From Phaeosaccion multiseriatum (lineage: Eukaryota; Ochrophyta, other classes): 64,000 nt of DNA. Of the stretch, positions 53,719 through 64,000 are shown in pieces. The translations under genes and the position numbers were made by a program. Each line of letters starts with the position of its first letter. Position 1 is the first letter of the stretch. The notes below the pieces were generated by a model. It searched no databases, was not told the origin of the DNA, and worked only from the letters and a program-made list of their open reading frames with translations. Location of the stretch: NCBI GenBank assembly GCA_965112735.1, contig OZ218953.1, forward strand, positions 1,426,001 to 1,490,000. Reading direction: 5' to 3'.

Positions 53719-53795
53719 CTTGGCTCACATGCGGAGGCATATCGACACGAGTTCCTCCTTCCTTCTTGAGCCTGCTGCAAGGCACAGCCAGCATC
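53719..53795. promoter_or_regulatory. Very short bidirectional upstream region, TPLATE / RED
   Basis: 77 bp between divergent ATGs, the tightest pair in the window. If the second TPLATE ATG is used the gap is about 120 bp. Inferred from gene layout. Confidence 0.45.
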
Positions 53796-55425
53796 ATGGC
53801 TGACATCCAGAAAGGACGGAATGAAGCGGAGCTGGAGAGTATCAGAGATCTCATCAAGAAGGAGGAGCGAAGTGGAAAGGGCCAAAAGGGGGGAGGGCGG
53901 GGCGGAGGAGGCGACTCTGATGGGGAGGAGGAGGAGGAGCGGGTGGACAGGACGGCCAAACAGAAGGGCAAAGGCGAGAAGGAGAAAGTCAAGGGGTTCT
54001 GGAAGAAAGGGCAGTTCTACGCGCCGGACAGAGGGCAGAAGGCGAGCGACTACAGAGACCGGGCTGCCGAGAGAAGGAAGGGGCTGAATCCGGACTATGA
54101 TGACCAGGTGAGTGGCTTCCAGCCGGGCTTTTGAGTCCTTCCATAGCCATGAGATGTCTACAGTCTACTGTGTGCACCCTTATAGCTTGGTGTTGCTTTC
54201 TTCTCCACCTTTACCATCCACTTCAGTGCCCTCTCCTACCCCATGTGCGCTCGGTCTGCGACGCGCCTACGTTGGGTTGGCCGTGAAGCTCATTTCCCCC
54301 GTTCTTGCCCTTCTCTCGATCGTTTCTGGAATGGTGTATATGTATATATAGGTCAACCGCTTGGTGGAGATGGATGCCGAAACCAGCAAGTACCTTGGCG
54401 GTGACCTGAAACACACGCATTTAGTCAAGGGGTTGGATTACGCTCTTCTCGTCAAAGCCCGGGAGGAGATGGAGAAGGCTGAAGATGAGGAGGCGCTGGA
54501 CGGAGAGGAGCAGCAACAGCAGCAGCATAAACAGGGCTCCGGCGCGCTTGCAGATGGTATCCAGCATGTGACGGTGGGGGAAGGAGGCAAGGGGGCGGCG
54601 TCGGGGCTGCTACCGCCTCGCGATGCAGGACCTGCTGTGATTTCAAAGCGGGGGCAGCGCTTGTTGGAGGTGTGGCAAGCAGTGCAGGCCCGCAGCAAGG
54701 GCGGCAAGAACGTTTCGCGGAAGGATTTCAAGCTCATCGGCTACGAGTTCGACCTCGCTGAGGAAATGGTGACCGATGTGCCCGTCATTCTCTCTCGCAG
54801 CACCGTGGAAGACGGGCCCGAGGATGGGGAAGAGGATGAGAATCTGTGCATGCACTTTATGATGGCTGCCGACTTGCATAAGAAAGTGGAGAAGGGGCTG
54901 GTTCGATATCGAAGACACGGCAACGTTCGCAAGCACAAAAAGCGGCCGAGGGCTGAGGGCGGCGGCGGCAGTGGTGGTGGTGGGACTGATGTCATCGCCG
55001 CAGCGCCCAAGAAGAAGCCCGTGAAGGCAATGGACATTTTCGCTGACATCTCCCTGGGGGCACCAAATACACAGACCAAGCCACGGCCAGCTCCATCAAA
55101 GCCTGGCTCCTCCGAGGGCGGCTACTTCCCCAAATCGCAGCAGCAGAGCCTCACGAGTACAGGACCCTCCAAGGCTGAAATTACCGCCTCTATCAAGGCC
55201 GTCGTCGCCACATCAGGGGCCGCCGATATGGTTGGAAAGAAGGCAAGAACGGACGGTTACTCGCTCAGTGAGAACACCGGATACGCCATGGACTACGTGG
55301 ATGTGGACAGTGATGACGAGAAGAGACTTGCGAGGGAAGAAAGGGAAGAAAGGACCTCGGGCAAGCGGAAACGCACGAAGAAGAAGGGCGACGCCAAGGA
55401 CAGTGACGCCGACACAGCGTCTTGA
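53796..55425 (+). CDS. IK: Spliceosomal protein RED (IK)
   Basis: RED partners SMU1 in the B complex of the spliceosome. Exons 53796-54107 and 54352-55425 (phase 0) give 461 aa (human 557). The first exon ends in the RED_N signature FYAPDRGQKASDYRDRAAER and RKGLNPDYDDQ. The second begins VNRLVEMDAETSKYLGGDLK and HTHLVKGLDYALLVKAREEM, the best-conserved part of the family. VTDVPVILSRSTVED and MMAADLHKKVEKGLVRYRRH follow. The human Arg-Glu-Asp repeat is not present; a short basic/acidic C-terminus with DYVDVDSDDEKRLA is seen instead. The intron ends at a TATATATAG acceptor. Confidence 0.92.
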
Positions 55426-55940
55426 CGTTCAGCATTCGTTTTTTTAACTTCCTCCCGGTAGGGCGCGAGACGCGCCTGAGCTGGAGAAATACAATCGCGC
55501 CTTGGAAGCACGAGAGTGTTGAGGGGCCTGTAGATCAGCGGCATTTTTTCTCCTCCTGGCTGCTCACGCTCTCTCTCTCTCTCTACAAAGCATTGCTTGG
55601 GGGCTACTACCTGGGGCAACTACCCTAAGCCTGGCTGGTGTGTTCCATTTGTGCTTGGCCCACCCCCCCTCGTCTGGCGTGTCAATTTCACTTTGCCTCT
55701 TGCTCTATGGGCCAAGTGGGGGGTTTCAAGGGCCCTTTGCCTGCCCCCTTTCTTGCTCCTGAGATCAAGAGATCACTCGTTTTCTCGATCCGTATCCAGA
55801 AAAGCATGAGTGTGGGTGCGTTTGTCGTTTCCTCTGATGGCGCCAGTAGCAGGAACAGCAGCAGCAGCAGACCCATATCTGGCCAGCCCTGACGGGTGAA
55901 GAAGGTCAGCAGGATGTAGAGCAACACCGTAGCTCGTCGC
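55426..55940. other. Convergent gap with nothing recognised
   Basis: Between the 3' ends of RED and VMA21. No repeat array, RNA gene or convincing exon seen. Confidence 0.5.
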
Positions 55941-56312
55941 TCAATCCGTCTTCGGCGTGTACCGGTTTGGACGTCGTTGACTGCTCTCCCCAGCCTCCTC
56001 GGCAGACTCCAGGAGGGCAACGCGGACGTACAAGGCAATGACGATGTTCACCGCAAGCACCGCCGACAGACCGCTCCAGAGTGTGCGAGTCTTGGTTGTC
56101 ATGTCCTTGAGAAGCACCTTCTCCATGAGAAAGTACGTGGCGATGGGTAGTATCATCATGATGGCAGAGTACCTCAGCAGCGTACGGACCACCTCCCTGT
56201 TCTCCTCCGCCTTGAGCACATCCATGGTTCCCCACCGGCGAGGGACGCGGCTCTCCTCAGGTGGCGAGGATGGTACCGGAGAGGGAGTCGAGGGTTCATT
56301 TTCTGATCTCAT
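55941..56312 (-). CDS. VMA21: V-ATPase assembly factor VMA21-like
   Basis: VMA21 is a small ER membrane chaperone for the V-ATPase membrane sector. Single exon, 123 aa from ATG 56312. A Pro/Ser/Glu-rich leader precedes VVRTLLRYSAIMMILPIATY (first membrane helix), then FLMEKVLLKDMTTK and TLWSGLSAVLAVNIVIALYV (second helix). The LLRYS...LPI...FL pattern and the helix spacing fit the family. The tail is Ser/Arg-rich and ends YTPKTD; no clear C-terminal KKxx-type retrieval signal is present. A second in-frame ATG at 56225 would give a 95-aa form closer to yeast length. Confidence 0.82.
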   Translation of the reverse strand: MRSENEPSTPSPVPSSPPEESRVPRRWGTMDVLKAEENREVVRTLLRYSAIMMILPIATYFLMEKVLLKDMTTKTRTLWSGLSAVLAVNIVIALYVRVALLESAEEAGESSQRRPNRYTPKTD

Positions 56313-57326
56313 TCTTGGCCAGAGTGCGCAAGGCTGCCGCTCAATAAACCAGCCCAGCCTTGTCCCGATACTATCTGTTTGAAAGCTGCTCCTGCTGCAT
56401 TCTCCTACAGCACGATCAGGTCGGAGGGGAGGGTACAACAGGGGGAAAATGGATGGTACCGAATAAAAGTAACGAGTTTCAAAAATCAATTGGAGGGGGG
56501 GGTGAAAAAAAAAATGGGCAAAAGTCATCAAATTACGATCAAATTACACGGCCAAATACACATCAACTGTTTTTTCTTTTCGGCAACGTTTGTGCTGAAA
56601 GTGTGAGTGTATACATTACCGTGGCGAGATGGAGAGGTCGTCCGGGCTGTACATATCACCCACTCCTTCCATGCAATGTCCATCGCGTCCTCTGTTGTAC
56701 ATCCTCTCCCTCAAACTCCACGTCCTCCCCTTCTTCCACTAATTGCACTGGATGGCACCTATGGTGATACGTAAAGACCTGACGCGCAGAAGGCTCTCCC
56801 GACTCACCCGCCGATGACGACTAGCATCATGAGCCTCCTGTAGTGCTCTCCTCCGACTCCAGTTTCAGTTCCAGGTCCCCCCCCCTTAAAAAAAAAAAAA
56901 ATAGAAAAGTATGAGCTACTGGTATTAATACAGCTTAGCCCGAGAGCAAGCCTGCTGGCCGCTCTGTCCTTACACAACCAGGCTCTGAGAGGGGAACCCA
57001 GGCTCCTGAGCAACGTGCGTCAGTAATTCGCATATCACAAATGGCATCGACCTACAACACGGCTCGCTGTCTCGTTCTTCCATGGCTACCATGCATGTCT
57101 CCCAGGTTCAAACACCTGCCAGTTCCACACTTTAGAGGACTTTGAGCGCGAAGAAGAAGTGCTTCTCGCGTCTTGAATAGCCAGAACAAAGCGTTCCCAA
57201 AAAAAGGCTCCTCCCCTGATGATCCTGGTTGGTTCCGACGGCTGGCCTTTCCGAACGGGCGTTCTGACTGAAGCTGTTTTTTCGACCGGGCTCTCTGGCT
57301 GTTGCTGGTTGGTTGTTGGCTGCTGC
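56313..57326. other. 1-kb gap with nothing recognised
   Basis: Upstream of VMA21 and downstream of the tubby-like gene (both on the minus strand). Contains a short (A)n at about 56888-56901. Frames here show no family resemblance. Confidence 0.5.
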
Positions 57327-60300
57327 TCAGCTGAAGTTGAATTGAGCGAGCGCAATACTAAAGGCCTGGAAGGCGTTGAGGGGTGCCCTGTGAAGATGTA
57401 CGGCAGACCAAGTTCAAGCCCGTCAGAGGTCAGAGAAGAGGCACTTAACCAGAACGAAGCGCAAGTATAGAGTAGCCAGACGGGTGCTACCCGCTGGATG
57501 GCGTAATCCGAGAGAGAAAAACGCCCATGCAGACGCAGGCTCACGCACCCCCACGCACGCACAGTCCTTACATTCCTCACAAACCGAGGCTGCATGTGGC
57601 GATTCGCGAGACAGTGCGTGGGCTCCACACACCTGTAATCTAGATTGAAGCGGTCGTCCCCCACCCGGCCGAACTGGCCCACTACGTAGTCGGGCTTGTC
57701 AGGAGACACTAACTGAAAGTTCTTGACTGATGCCACGGTGACTCGGCCCCTGGGTGAATAACAGGCCGGGCAGAGAGGCAAGCAAGCGCAGAAGAAACAA
57801 GCCAAGTACAGGCGACGAGTTATTCGACACACCTTGGGGCGCGTGCTCACCCAATCGTTTCTCTTCACCCACCTGAAGTTTAGTCGGTACTTCCCCTTTG
57901 TGTGGTGGAAGAGAGGCGAGCGGAAAGGCAAGCAAGCAGACACGGGCAGAAGGAAGAGTGAGGACGGATAGGAGGCTGTCAGCTGTTCTATGAGAGCGGC
58001 AATCTTACGTTCTCGAAGACAGGCTCCTTCGCGTCTAAGACGCGCATGTTACCAAATTTGCCCCCCTTGAGCACACCCATCATGTTGCCCAAGTCCGGGT
58101 CAAAGGGGTCCACCTGGAGAGTGGAAGTGGATCCAGGGACACAGAGAGGGGAGAGGGAAGTAGTCATTAGTGCATCCGCTTAAGCAAGAAATTAAAGCAA
58201 AGACAAGAACAACCGGCCAGCCCTCTGTGGCTCTCTCGCATCCAGCCTTCCCTCCCTCCTCTCAGCGACCCTCTACCAACCTTGTGAGCCATGGGCGTCG
58301 CGTCGTCGTGTACTGGGGGCAGGAGTACACGGAACTTCCGCGGTTGGGTGCCCTGGCCACAGGAGGGGAGTTGACATGCAGATGGCCCGCATGCGGCACG
58401 CAAGGAAGATGGGCAGACAGCGCAGCGAGCAGTACATACAATGGAGTGTGAGACGGGGGGGCTCTTGGCCAGCCCGATACTGATGAAACTCAGCGGAAGG
58501 GCAGACAGAGTGTCAGACAAGAGGGATCATCAGTCGATTAGAGGGGCAGTGGATGGAACCAATGCTGACCCTCTACTCTACTGAGAGCTCTGCACTGACT
58601 GACCTCTACCAGGTTCTCGACGATGCCCATCTTCTCGAACAGCACGGCCCCGAGCTCCTCCTTCTCCTTGTCGTTTGTGTAGATGGTGTGCTCCGTGCGC
58701 TTAAAGTTGGCCCGCACCTTCCCCAGGTAGTTGCCGCACTTTTTGCTCAACACGATTTTACCGGTGCCGCCCCCGCGCTGAAAGTCATAAATATGGAAGT
58801 TGGACGTCTTGCTCTTGCCGTGCTTGCGGGCCACCATCATGAGCACTTGCTTGTCTTGCAAGAAGAGCTTGTACGTGGGGAAGAGCATGTTTTTGCCGCT
58901 GCTCTCGCGCACCAGCTCGCACTGCACCATATCTGTCCCTTGTCCTCTCTCGTAAGCCACCATGAGGGGGGTCAGACTGTTACGGGGCGGGGGCAAGTAG
59001 GCAGCAGTGGCTCTGGTGGTGGTGGAGAAACTGCTACTTGCAGTGCTGTTTCGTTGGCCCACCCTATTGCGATTCCTATGCCTTTGTTGCTCTTGTACTA
59101 CTTCTCCCTCTGCGTCGCCCATATCCTCTCCCAAACAATCCTCCTCCTCCTCCTCCTCCTCCTCCTCTTCCTCCTCCTCCTCCTCCTCCTCCTCCTCCTC
59201 TCCTTCGTCGGGCCCATGGTTCCGGCCATGTCTACCATAGTCATCCTTCGCCTCTTCCATTCTCTGTCCCCTCGAGTCCCCTTCTGAGTGCTGCCTCTGT
59301 CCCTGCCCTGGGCTGCTCACTAAACTTGCATCACTTCCGTCATCGCAGGAGGAGTCACCTCCTTCGCTGCACTCATCGTAGTACCTCGACTTTCCCTTCC
59401 AAGCAGCCGCATCCTGTGATAATACGTTGAGCGGGAGAGGGGGGTGAGACTCGAAATCAGGAGATAGAGACCTTCACGACGTACAGGTGGAGTATATGAT
59501 TGCCATCTGGAGCGTCATGCTACTGCCGCTTTTGCACGTGGTGGTCTCCCCAGCCAGTCCCTCACTCTTTCATCAATTATTAGGTAGAGCATTTTGTGTC
59601 CGTGTGAAGAGAACATGCCAACTCACCTCGCTATCGCTCAAGTCGTAGGTTGATTGCGTGACGAGCTCCTCCCTCTTCGGAGAGTACAAGCTCGAAAGGG
59701 GCTGTCTATACGTCTTCTTGCCCATGCGCGAAGACTCTTCTACACCGCCCACTCTACCGCTCCCTTTACCTTCCCTTCTCTGGAGCAATATCTTTCCACT
59801 GCCGCTGCGGTACTTCTCAGTCCACTGCTCATCTTCTAGAGGGCATCCAACATCCCTGCTCTTTCCACGATGGCTCGCCCCATCTCTATCACCGCGCACG
59901 CCGTCCTCGTTTCCGGCCCACCTTGCCCTCAATTCGCTTTCATAAGCTCCGGAGCTTTCTCTTGTATCCTCTACCTCTGGTCTTCTGCCTTCCTGGTGGT
60001 TCTTTCGTCTCCAACCAGTGCTTGTGGATGGTGGGCCCCTGGATGCTCGCCTCTCTTGCATCTGGTCGTCGCTTCCACTGTCTGCTCCTGAACCGCTGCT
60101 ATGTCCCTGTCTCCTACTCGCATTACTTCTGCTCCGACGATTGGGCTGCCGTGTTTGTTCGTGCTGCTGCCTTGCCTCCTCCTTCCCCCTTCTTCTCCTC
60201 GGTCCTTGCCGCTGTTGCTGCCCAGTGCTACTGCTACTACTGTCGGTGCTGTGTCTGCGCCGTCCCGGATCCTTGCTGTATTGGTGCCGTTCTTCCTCTT

Positions 60301-60493
60301 CTTCTGCTTCTCTATCCTGGTGCGGCTGTTTCTTCTTCCTATGTCGGTTAGAGAGGGAAGGGGACTTCGACCCCACCGGCTCTACGGAAACGGAAGGGCC
60401 GCCGCCCTCACCAGCACTCCGATGGCGAGAGTGTATTGGGGGAGGGCTGCTAGGCGGGGGGATCCGTTCCTTGGTCCTCTTTGGTGCTGTCAT
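57327..60493 (-). CDS. Tubby-like protein (TULP family)
   Basis: Tubby proteins bind phosphoinositides through a C-terminal beta-barrel; in animals TULP3/TUB deliver receptors to cilia. Seven minus-strand exons join in frame to 684 aa: 60493-59627, 59413-58604, 58352-58281, 58113-58009, 57895-57873, 57749-57633, 57387-57327. The first 340 residues are disordered and basic, with a poly-Glu run. The tubby domain begins [20 protein letters not shown] and continues [61 protein letters not shown], and [33 protein letters not shown] precedes the last exon, which gives [19 protein letters not shown], the family's closing motif. One exon is only 23 nt (57895-57873). The start ATG at 60493 is the first after stops in other frames, but the frame is open further up. 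Confidence 0.93.
59135..59203 (-). repeat. CTC microsatellite coding poly-Glu in the tubby-like gene
   Basis: About 22 CTC units on the plus strand, read as GAG (Glu) in exon 2. Confidence 0.9.
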
Positions 60494-60599
60494 GGTGTTT
60501 TTGTTTTTGTTTATGGTAGGAAGCTCGTGTAACCGTTTTATTGGCATACGAAATGCACCGTCGTGCTTGCGTGTGATGAAAGAGAAGCGGACCAGGTAT

Positions 60600-60935
60600 G
60601 GGGTGCCACAGGTAGGCATGGAAGGCCAGGGTGGGGACATCCACTATGACCCCACGCGGTACCACCTTGTCCCTTTTGCAATAGAACAGCAAGGTGCATT
60701 TGGCCCGTCAGCACAGATGTTTATCAAAACACTCGCCACCCACATGGCTGGGGGGCACGAACATCTTGACACGAGGGCTTATGCGAGGGCTGTTTGCGTC
60801 ATTCGGCGACGATTAGCCGTAGCGCTCCAGCGGGCCCGACACGAACGATCGGTTCGCCACAGGATCCTGGCTGGTATCAACTTTGTTCCAATGGGAAGAA
60901 CTGATGAGTCAGAGGGACACGACCTCGAGGGCTAA
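60600..60935 (+). mobile_element. Possible remnant of a retroelement reverse-transcriptase C-terminus
   Basis: The plus frame over this segment reads RTRYGVPQVGMEGQGGD, then DIHYDPTRYHLVPFAIEQQG, AFGPSAQMFIKTLATHM and RRRLAVALQRARHERSVRHR before a stop at 60935. The block 'phe-x-ile-glu-x-x-gly-x-x-gly-pro' followed by a basic helix recalls the sequence downstream of reverse transcriptase domains in plant and protist retroelements. No RT catalytic motif (YxDD) or integrase is present, so it would be a fragment. Upstream the same frame is antisense to the tubby-like gene and is not part of it. Recognition is from memory and weak. Confidence 0.35.
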
Positions 60936-62162
60936 GTTCCCCGGGGCGGTGAGACATTACTTTTAGACAACCATAGATGGCACTTAAGGGTGTAATATAT
61001 AATCCTTTGATGAAAGAGAGGGAGTGAAAAGTGAGGAAGTGAGTGAGTGAGTGAGTGAGTGAGTAAGGGGGTGAGTGAGAAAGTACGAAATTCTTGATTT
61101 TTTTCTCCTTGAATGACCGGGTGAGGGAGTGGGTGTGAGTGAGTGAGAGTTGGTGAGGGAGTGAGTGAGTGGAAGTGAGGAGAAAGTGAGGGGGAGGGAG
61201 GAGAGAGGGAGGGGAGCAGGTCTGCCGACGGCTAGAGACAAGAGCACAGAGGATGTGGGACCTATTGCAATGGTTGCTTGAACCCAACCTGCTTGGCAGC
61301 AGATGGTGTTGGGAATGGCGCTGACCGTCAGGAGAGAAGAGGAAGGCCCGTCGCGCCAAACGGCATTCAATCGAAGAAACTTGGCCGGAATGGTGGGCGG
61401 ATGCGGATTTTCGTTCTTTCGTCATAGTAATCCTTTTGCTAGACTTAACACCTATCTGCCGATCCACTCTCTGCATGCGCTCACTCGCGTAAGCTCAGCA
61501 TGTCTACATGCATGGGTCCCGCTCGCGCAATTTCTACCCCTCCGGCTGATATGTACTCGCTGCCGTGCCTCCCCCCCGTGTAGAGCTGGAGTGAGCCCCT
61601 CTTGGGGCGGAGATCGCAGCTTGTTTAAATTTAAAAAAAAAAAAAAAAAAAAAAGCCGCTGCCGTTGCCGACGCTACTCGCGCTACGGACGCTGCCAATG
61701 GTCGTGCCGGCATATGCTCTGATATTCGCGGCGCTGCTTGGCACAGCGAGTGGAGGGCAGTCCGGGTCTATCTAGACCGAGGAGGGGGAGGGGGAGAGAG
61801 TATTCTATCAAGTCTCACAGCTCATGGCCAGATGACGGGAGGAGACGGATGGGAGAGCGAGGGCCACCACACCCTCGCAGATCGACCGATACTCCTCTCG
61901 CCACGCTGCAATCTCGTCTGAAAGCCCTCCAAGCGGTCTCGAACTGCTCACTTCCTTGGAGAGCAAATCTTCCGTCGCAGCAAAGCTTCAGCAAACGAGA
62001 GCCATCAAGGACCAAGCCTCGCCCAATCTCCACCGACATCTGCTTGCAAAGAACATGCGCATGCCATAGAAAAGAAGCTGCTGCCCGCACCACTGAGCGC
62101 GCGTATAGCACACGTTGGTGCCTCCCACAGCACTTCAGTCGTCGCAAAACTCAGTTTCCTCC
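60936..62162. other. 1.2-kb gap with GTGA array and an A22 tract
   Basis: Holds (GTGA)n at about 61035-61075, a hairpin GAGCCCCTCTTGGGGC near 61594, and 22 adenines at 61633-61654. Open frames at 61738-62166 (+) and 61815-62147 (-) resemble no family I know. The A-run could be the tail of a retroposed copy, but no target duplication was found. Confidence 0.5.
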
Positions 62163-62654
62163 TTAGGCCTCTTGCTCGGCAGGTAAATCCACACCCAGGA
62201 CATTGGCCACGTCAGCCTTGCTCTTAATTCGGTTGATAATCTTATTACGAACCTCAACATTTGGCCCCATGCCACACTCTCCCAAGCTGCAGACGGGAGA
62301 GAGCCAAGGGGGGGACAGGGACAGAGATGGGGGAGGATCAAAAGGTCAGTGTATCATGAGGCCCCACCAGACCCCCCCTTCCTTCTCTCACCACTCTATT
62401 TCCTCGATCTGAACGTCGGTGCCCTCTGCCAGCTCCTTGAAAATCTTCAGCACACGTGCAGATCCTTTGCGGGAGCAATCCTTCGACTTCGAGCAGACTC
62501 TCACGACATCTGGGGTGGCTCCTGCGTCTTGCGCACGGAGTAGGCCTCCCCGCCCTGCTCGTCCTCTTGTGGCTGCTCGAGCCGGCCCACCTTGTAGAAA
62601 GGACTCACATGGCACACACAGAAGCAGAAGCAGTAGCCCTACCATGCCATTCAT
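62163..62654 (-). CDS. Thioredoxin-like 2Fe-2S ferredoxin with a probable plastid-targeting leader
   Basis: Minus-strand exons 62654-62392 and 62286-62163 join through a split TGC codon to 128 aa. The mature part has VCSKSKDCSRKGSARVLKIF, then IECLGECGMGPNVEVR: Cys-x5-Cys and Cys-x3-Cys, the cluster ligands of the thioredoxin-like 2Fe-2S family (related to the bacterial Shethna-type and NuoE folds). The leader MNGMVGLLLLLLCVPCESF is a signal peptide. Right after the likely cleavage comes a Phe and then an Ala/Arg/Gly-rich stretch, the bipartite pattern of proteins sent to complex red plastids. Plastid location is an inference from this leader; the redox partner is unknown. Confidence 0.85.
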
Positions 62655-63211
62655 CAAGAGGAAGTGTAGGAATAGTCAAGTGAAAAAAAAGAAGGGGGGC
62701 AATTGACGACGCCCGTGCTACAACCGGTGTAGCAAAAAGTCGGCCCCTAACAAGAAAATTTGAAAAAACAAACCTAACAAGCCAGAACCTGGAACCTGGC
62801 CCGCTGGCGAGGCTTGGCAGAGCAGCCTTGGCCCTCATCATTGCCTTATTACATGGCTTTCCCCCAGAACCTGGAACCTGGGTCGCCTCAGAACCTTGTC
62901 AGGGGGCGACAAAATGCCTCCTTCTTCGGAAAGAATGATAGAAGGAGGAGGTAACAACACTATACATTGAACGGGAGAGTTTCAACGCTATACTTAGGAG
63001 CGGTATCGGTCAGCTCCATACAGGACTACAGACCCGAGTGTGAACAAAAACCCTACAAGCCTACAAGCCTCCCCTGCTGCCTCCCTATAGCAATTACGCC
63101 CACGCAATTTTCCCACCCGGACATGCTGAGCGCACCATCGTAACGTGTTTAGTACGTGCCATGGGGAGGGGAAAAGGTAGTCACTTCACTCGCAGAAGGT
63201 GGCTTCACCCT
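62655..63211. other. Intergenic region with short duplicated block
   Basis: CCAGAACCTGGAACCTGG occurs at about 62791 and again at about 62865. No gene seen. Confidence 0.5.
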
Positions 63212-63941
63212 TCAGCCCTCGGTGACCTCGAAGGTCATTCCCTTTGCCCGCAGTCGCTCCAGCAGCACATGCCCCAGCGCAGAAGCGGGCCCCAGCACGC
63301 CCCCCCGGGGGGACGGCGCCTCCTGCCCTTGGGCGCCGAGCACGAGGCCCAAGCCGCTCTCGCAGAGCATCTTTGCTGTCTCGTTGTACCTGTGTGGGCG
63401 CGTGAGAGTGAGGGACGCGTAAGTTGCGAAGGGCCACAGGAGGGAACTCACTCTATCACCATCATTCAATCACTCATCGCGCACTTTCTTCCTCTCTTAC
63501 CCACTCACTCACTCACTCACTCACGCACTCACTTACTCATTCTCTTCGTCCCTCACCCACCCTCACTCGCCCACTCACTCTCTTGCTCCACTCTCTGCAC
63601 TCACTCACTCACTCCAAAGCACACAGAACATCTCACAATGTTTACCTCAATCAATATCTCACAATATTTCACTCACTCACCCACTCACCCCCCCACGCTC
63701 TCCCTCACTCACCCGCAGTCGCCCTTGTCGCTCCCCACTCTTCCCCTGATGGCCACCTCCTTGCCGTCCTCCCCGGGGTAGGAGCGAGCAACAAAGTCGA
63801 GAAACCACTTGCTCGACTCGCGGAACTTCTTGCTGGGGCCGCTGCCGGTGGCGGGGAAAAGCTTGCGCACGAGAGGCCGGGTGAGGGGCAGGTAGAACAG
63901 CTTTAGCGTCAGGTTGACGACCGAGGTGAGCACCAGACCGC
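63212..63941 (-). CDS. SCCPDH: Saccharopine dehydrogenase-like oxidoreductase, C-terminal part
   Basis: Two minus-strand exons are visible, 63941-63713 and 63389-63212, joined through a split Gly codon; the rest lies right of the window. The first reads GLVLTSVVNLTLKLFYLPLT, KFRESSKWFLDFVARSYPGE, VAIRGRVGSDKGDCG. The second reads YNETAKMLCESGLGLVLGAQ, GGVLGPASALGHVLLERLRA and MTFEVTEG before the stop. The GD-x-GY-x-x-TAKM and GGV-x-P-x-x-ALG-x-x-L-x-x-RL blocks match the C-terminus of human SCCPDH and fungal and bacterial relatives, whose substrates are mostly unknown. The intron 63390-63712 contains (TCAC)n, so it opens with GTGAGTGAGGG on the gene strand. Confidence 0.88.
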
Positions 63942-64000
63942 CTGGCGAGGAGGAGGGGCGGGAGGGGTTGGAGTGAACATCGGGGTGGCGTGGGAGAGCG

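Noticed and set aside
57104-57125. GGTTCAAACACC resembling a tRNA B box
   Set aside because: No A box, no acceptor stem pairing and no cloverleaf around it. No tRNA was found anywhere in the window.
60018-60540. Plus-strand Cys/Leu/Ser-rich frame joined to the retroelement-like block
   Set aside because: Antisense of the disordered first exon of the tubby-like gene; only the part beyond about 60600 looks independent.
61594-61654. Hairpin followed by an A-run as an intrinsic terminator or small RNA end
   Set aside because: Eukaryotic context, no recognisable Pol III A/B boxes upstream and no T-run on the matching strand.
61815-62147. Minus-strand 110-residue frame as a gene
   Set aside because: No family resemblance, no convincing ATG context, and the overlapping plus frame is equally open.

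Overview
This is a nuclear, intron-rich, GC-rich eukaryotic region. At least 22 genes were assembled exon by exon, nearly all with GT-AG introns whose phases match. The best guess is a photosynthetic stramenopile (ochrophyte alga) that can build a motile cilium. A 2Fe-2S thioredoxin-like ferredoxin begins with a signal peptide followed by a Phe-led, Ala/Arg-rich stretch, as in plastids of red secondary origin. A two-exon gene of unknown function carries a domain I recall from diatom and brown-algal proteins. DNAAF5 and LRRC56 are needed only where ciliary dynein arms are made. The species cannot be named from this sequence.

Layout: VPS18 C-terminus (+, 213-2551, cut by the left edge); DNAAF5 (-, 2866-7805) with a possible first exon to 8473; nuclear cap-binding protein NCBP1 (+, 8772-12322); 13-exon P5A ATPase (-, 12724-20504); ARMH1-like armadillo protein (+, 20639-23182); a MITE-like element (23291-23568); NUP54 (+); RanBP1 (-); Gfo/Idh/MocA oxidoreductase (+); LRRC56 (-); coiled-coil protein (+); SEH1 (-); a small acidic protein (+); a PX-AGC kinase (-); an unknown conserved protein (+); organellar ribosomal protein bL33 with tiny exons (-); farnesyl diphosphate synthase, probably with an N-terminal membrane module (+); a GFA/CENP-V protein (-); a hypothetical protein (+); TPLATE (-); RED/IK (+); VMA21 (-); a tubby-like protein (-); a possible retroelement remnant; the ferredoxin-like protein (-); and the C-terminus of a saccharopine-dehydrogenase-like protein (-, cut by the right edge).

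There are no operons. Many neighbours are head to head with short shared upstream regions: P5A/ARMH1-like 134 bp, TPLATE/RED 77 bp, LRRC56/coiled-coil about 340 bp, RanBP1/oxidoreductase 440 bp. Recurring themes are nuclear pore and Ran functions (NUP54, RanBP1, SEH1), RNA processing (NCBP1, RED), endomembrane biology (VPS18, TPLATE, P5A ATPase, VMA21, PX kinase) and cilia (DNAAF5, LRRC56, tubby-like, perhaps the ARMH1-like and coiled-coil genes).

The most unusual property is low-complexity DNA. Many introns open with tandem copies of their own 5' splice site, one VPS18 intron carries four copies of the exon/intron junction, and a short GTTGGTGATACAGCAG-like motif recurs on both strands inside coding sequence. 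Exon coordinates are hand-derived from splice signals, phase and family conservation; none has transcript support here.
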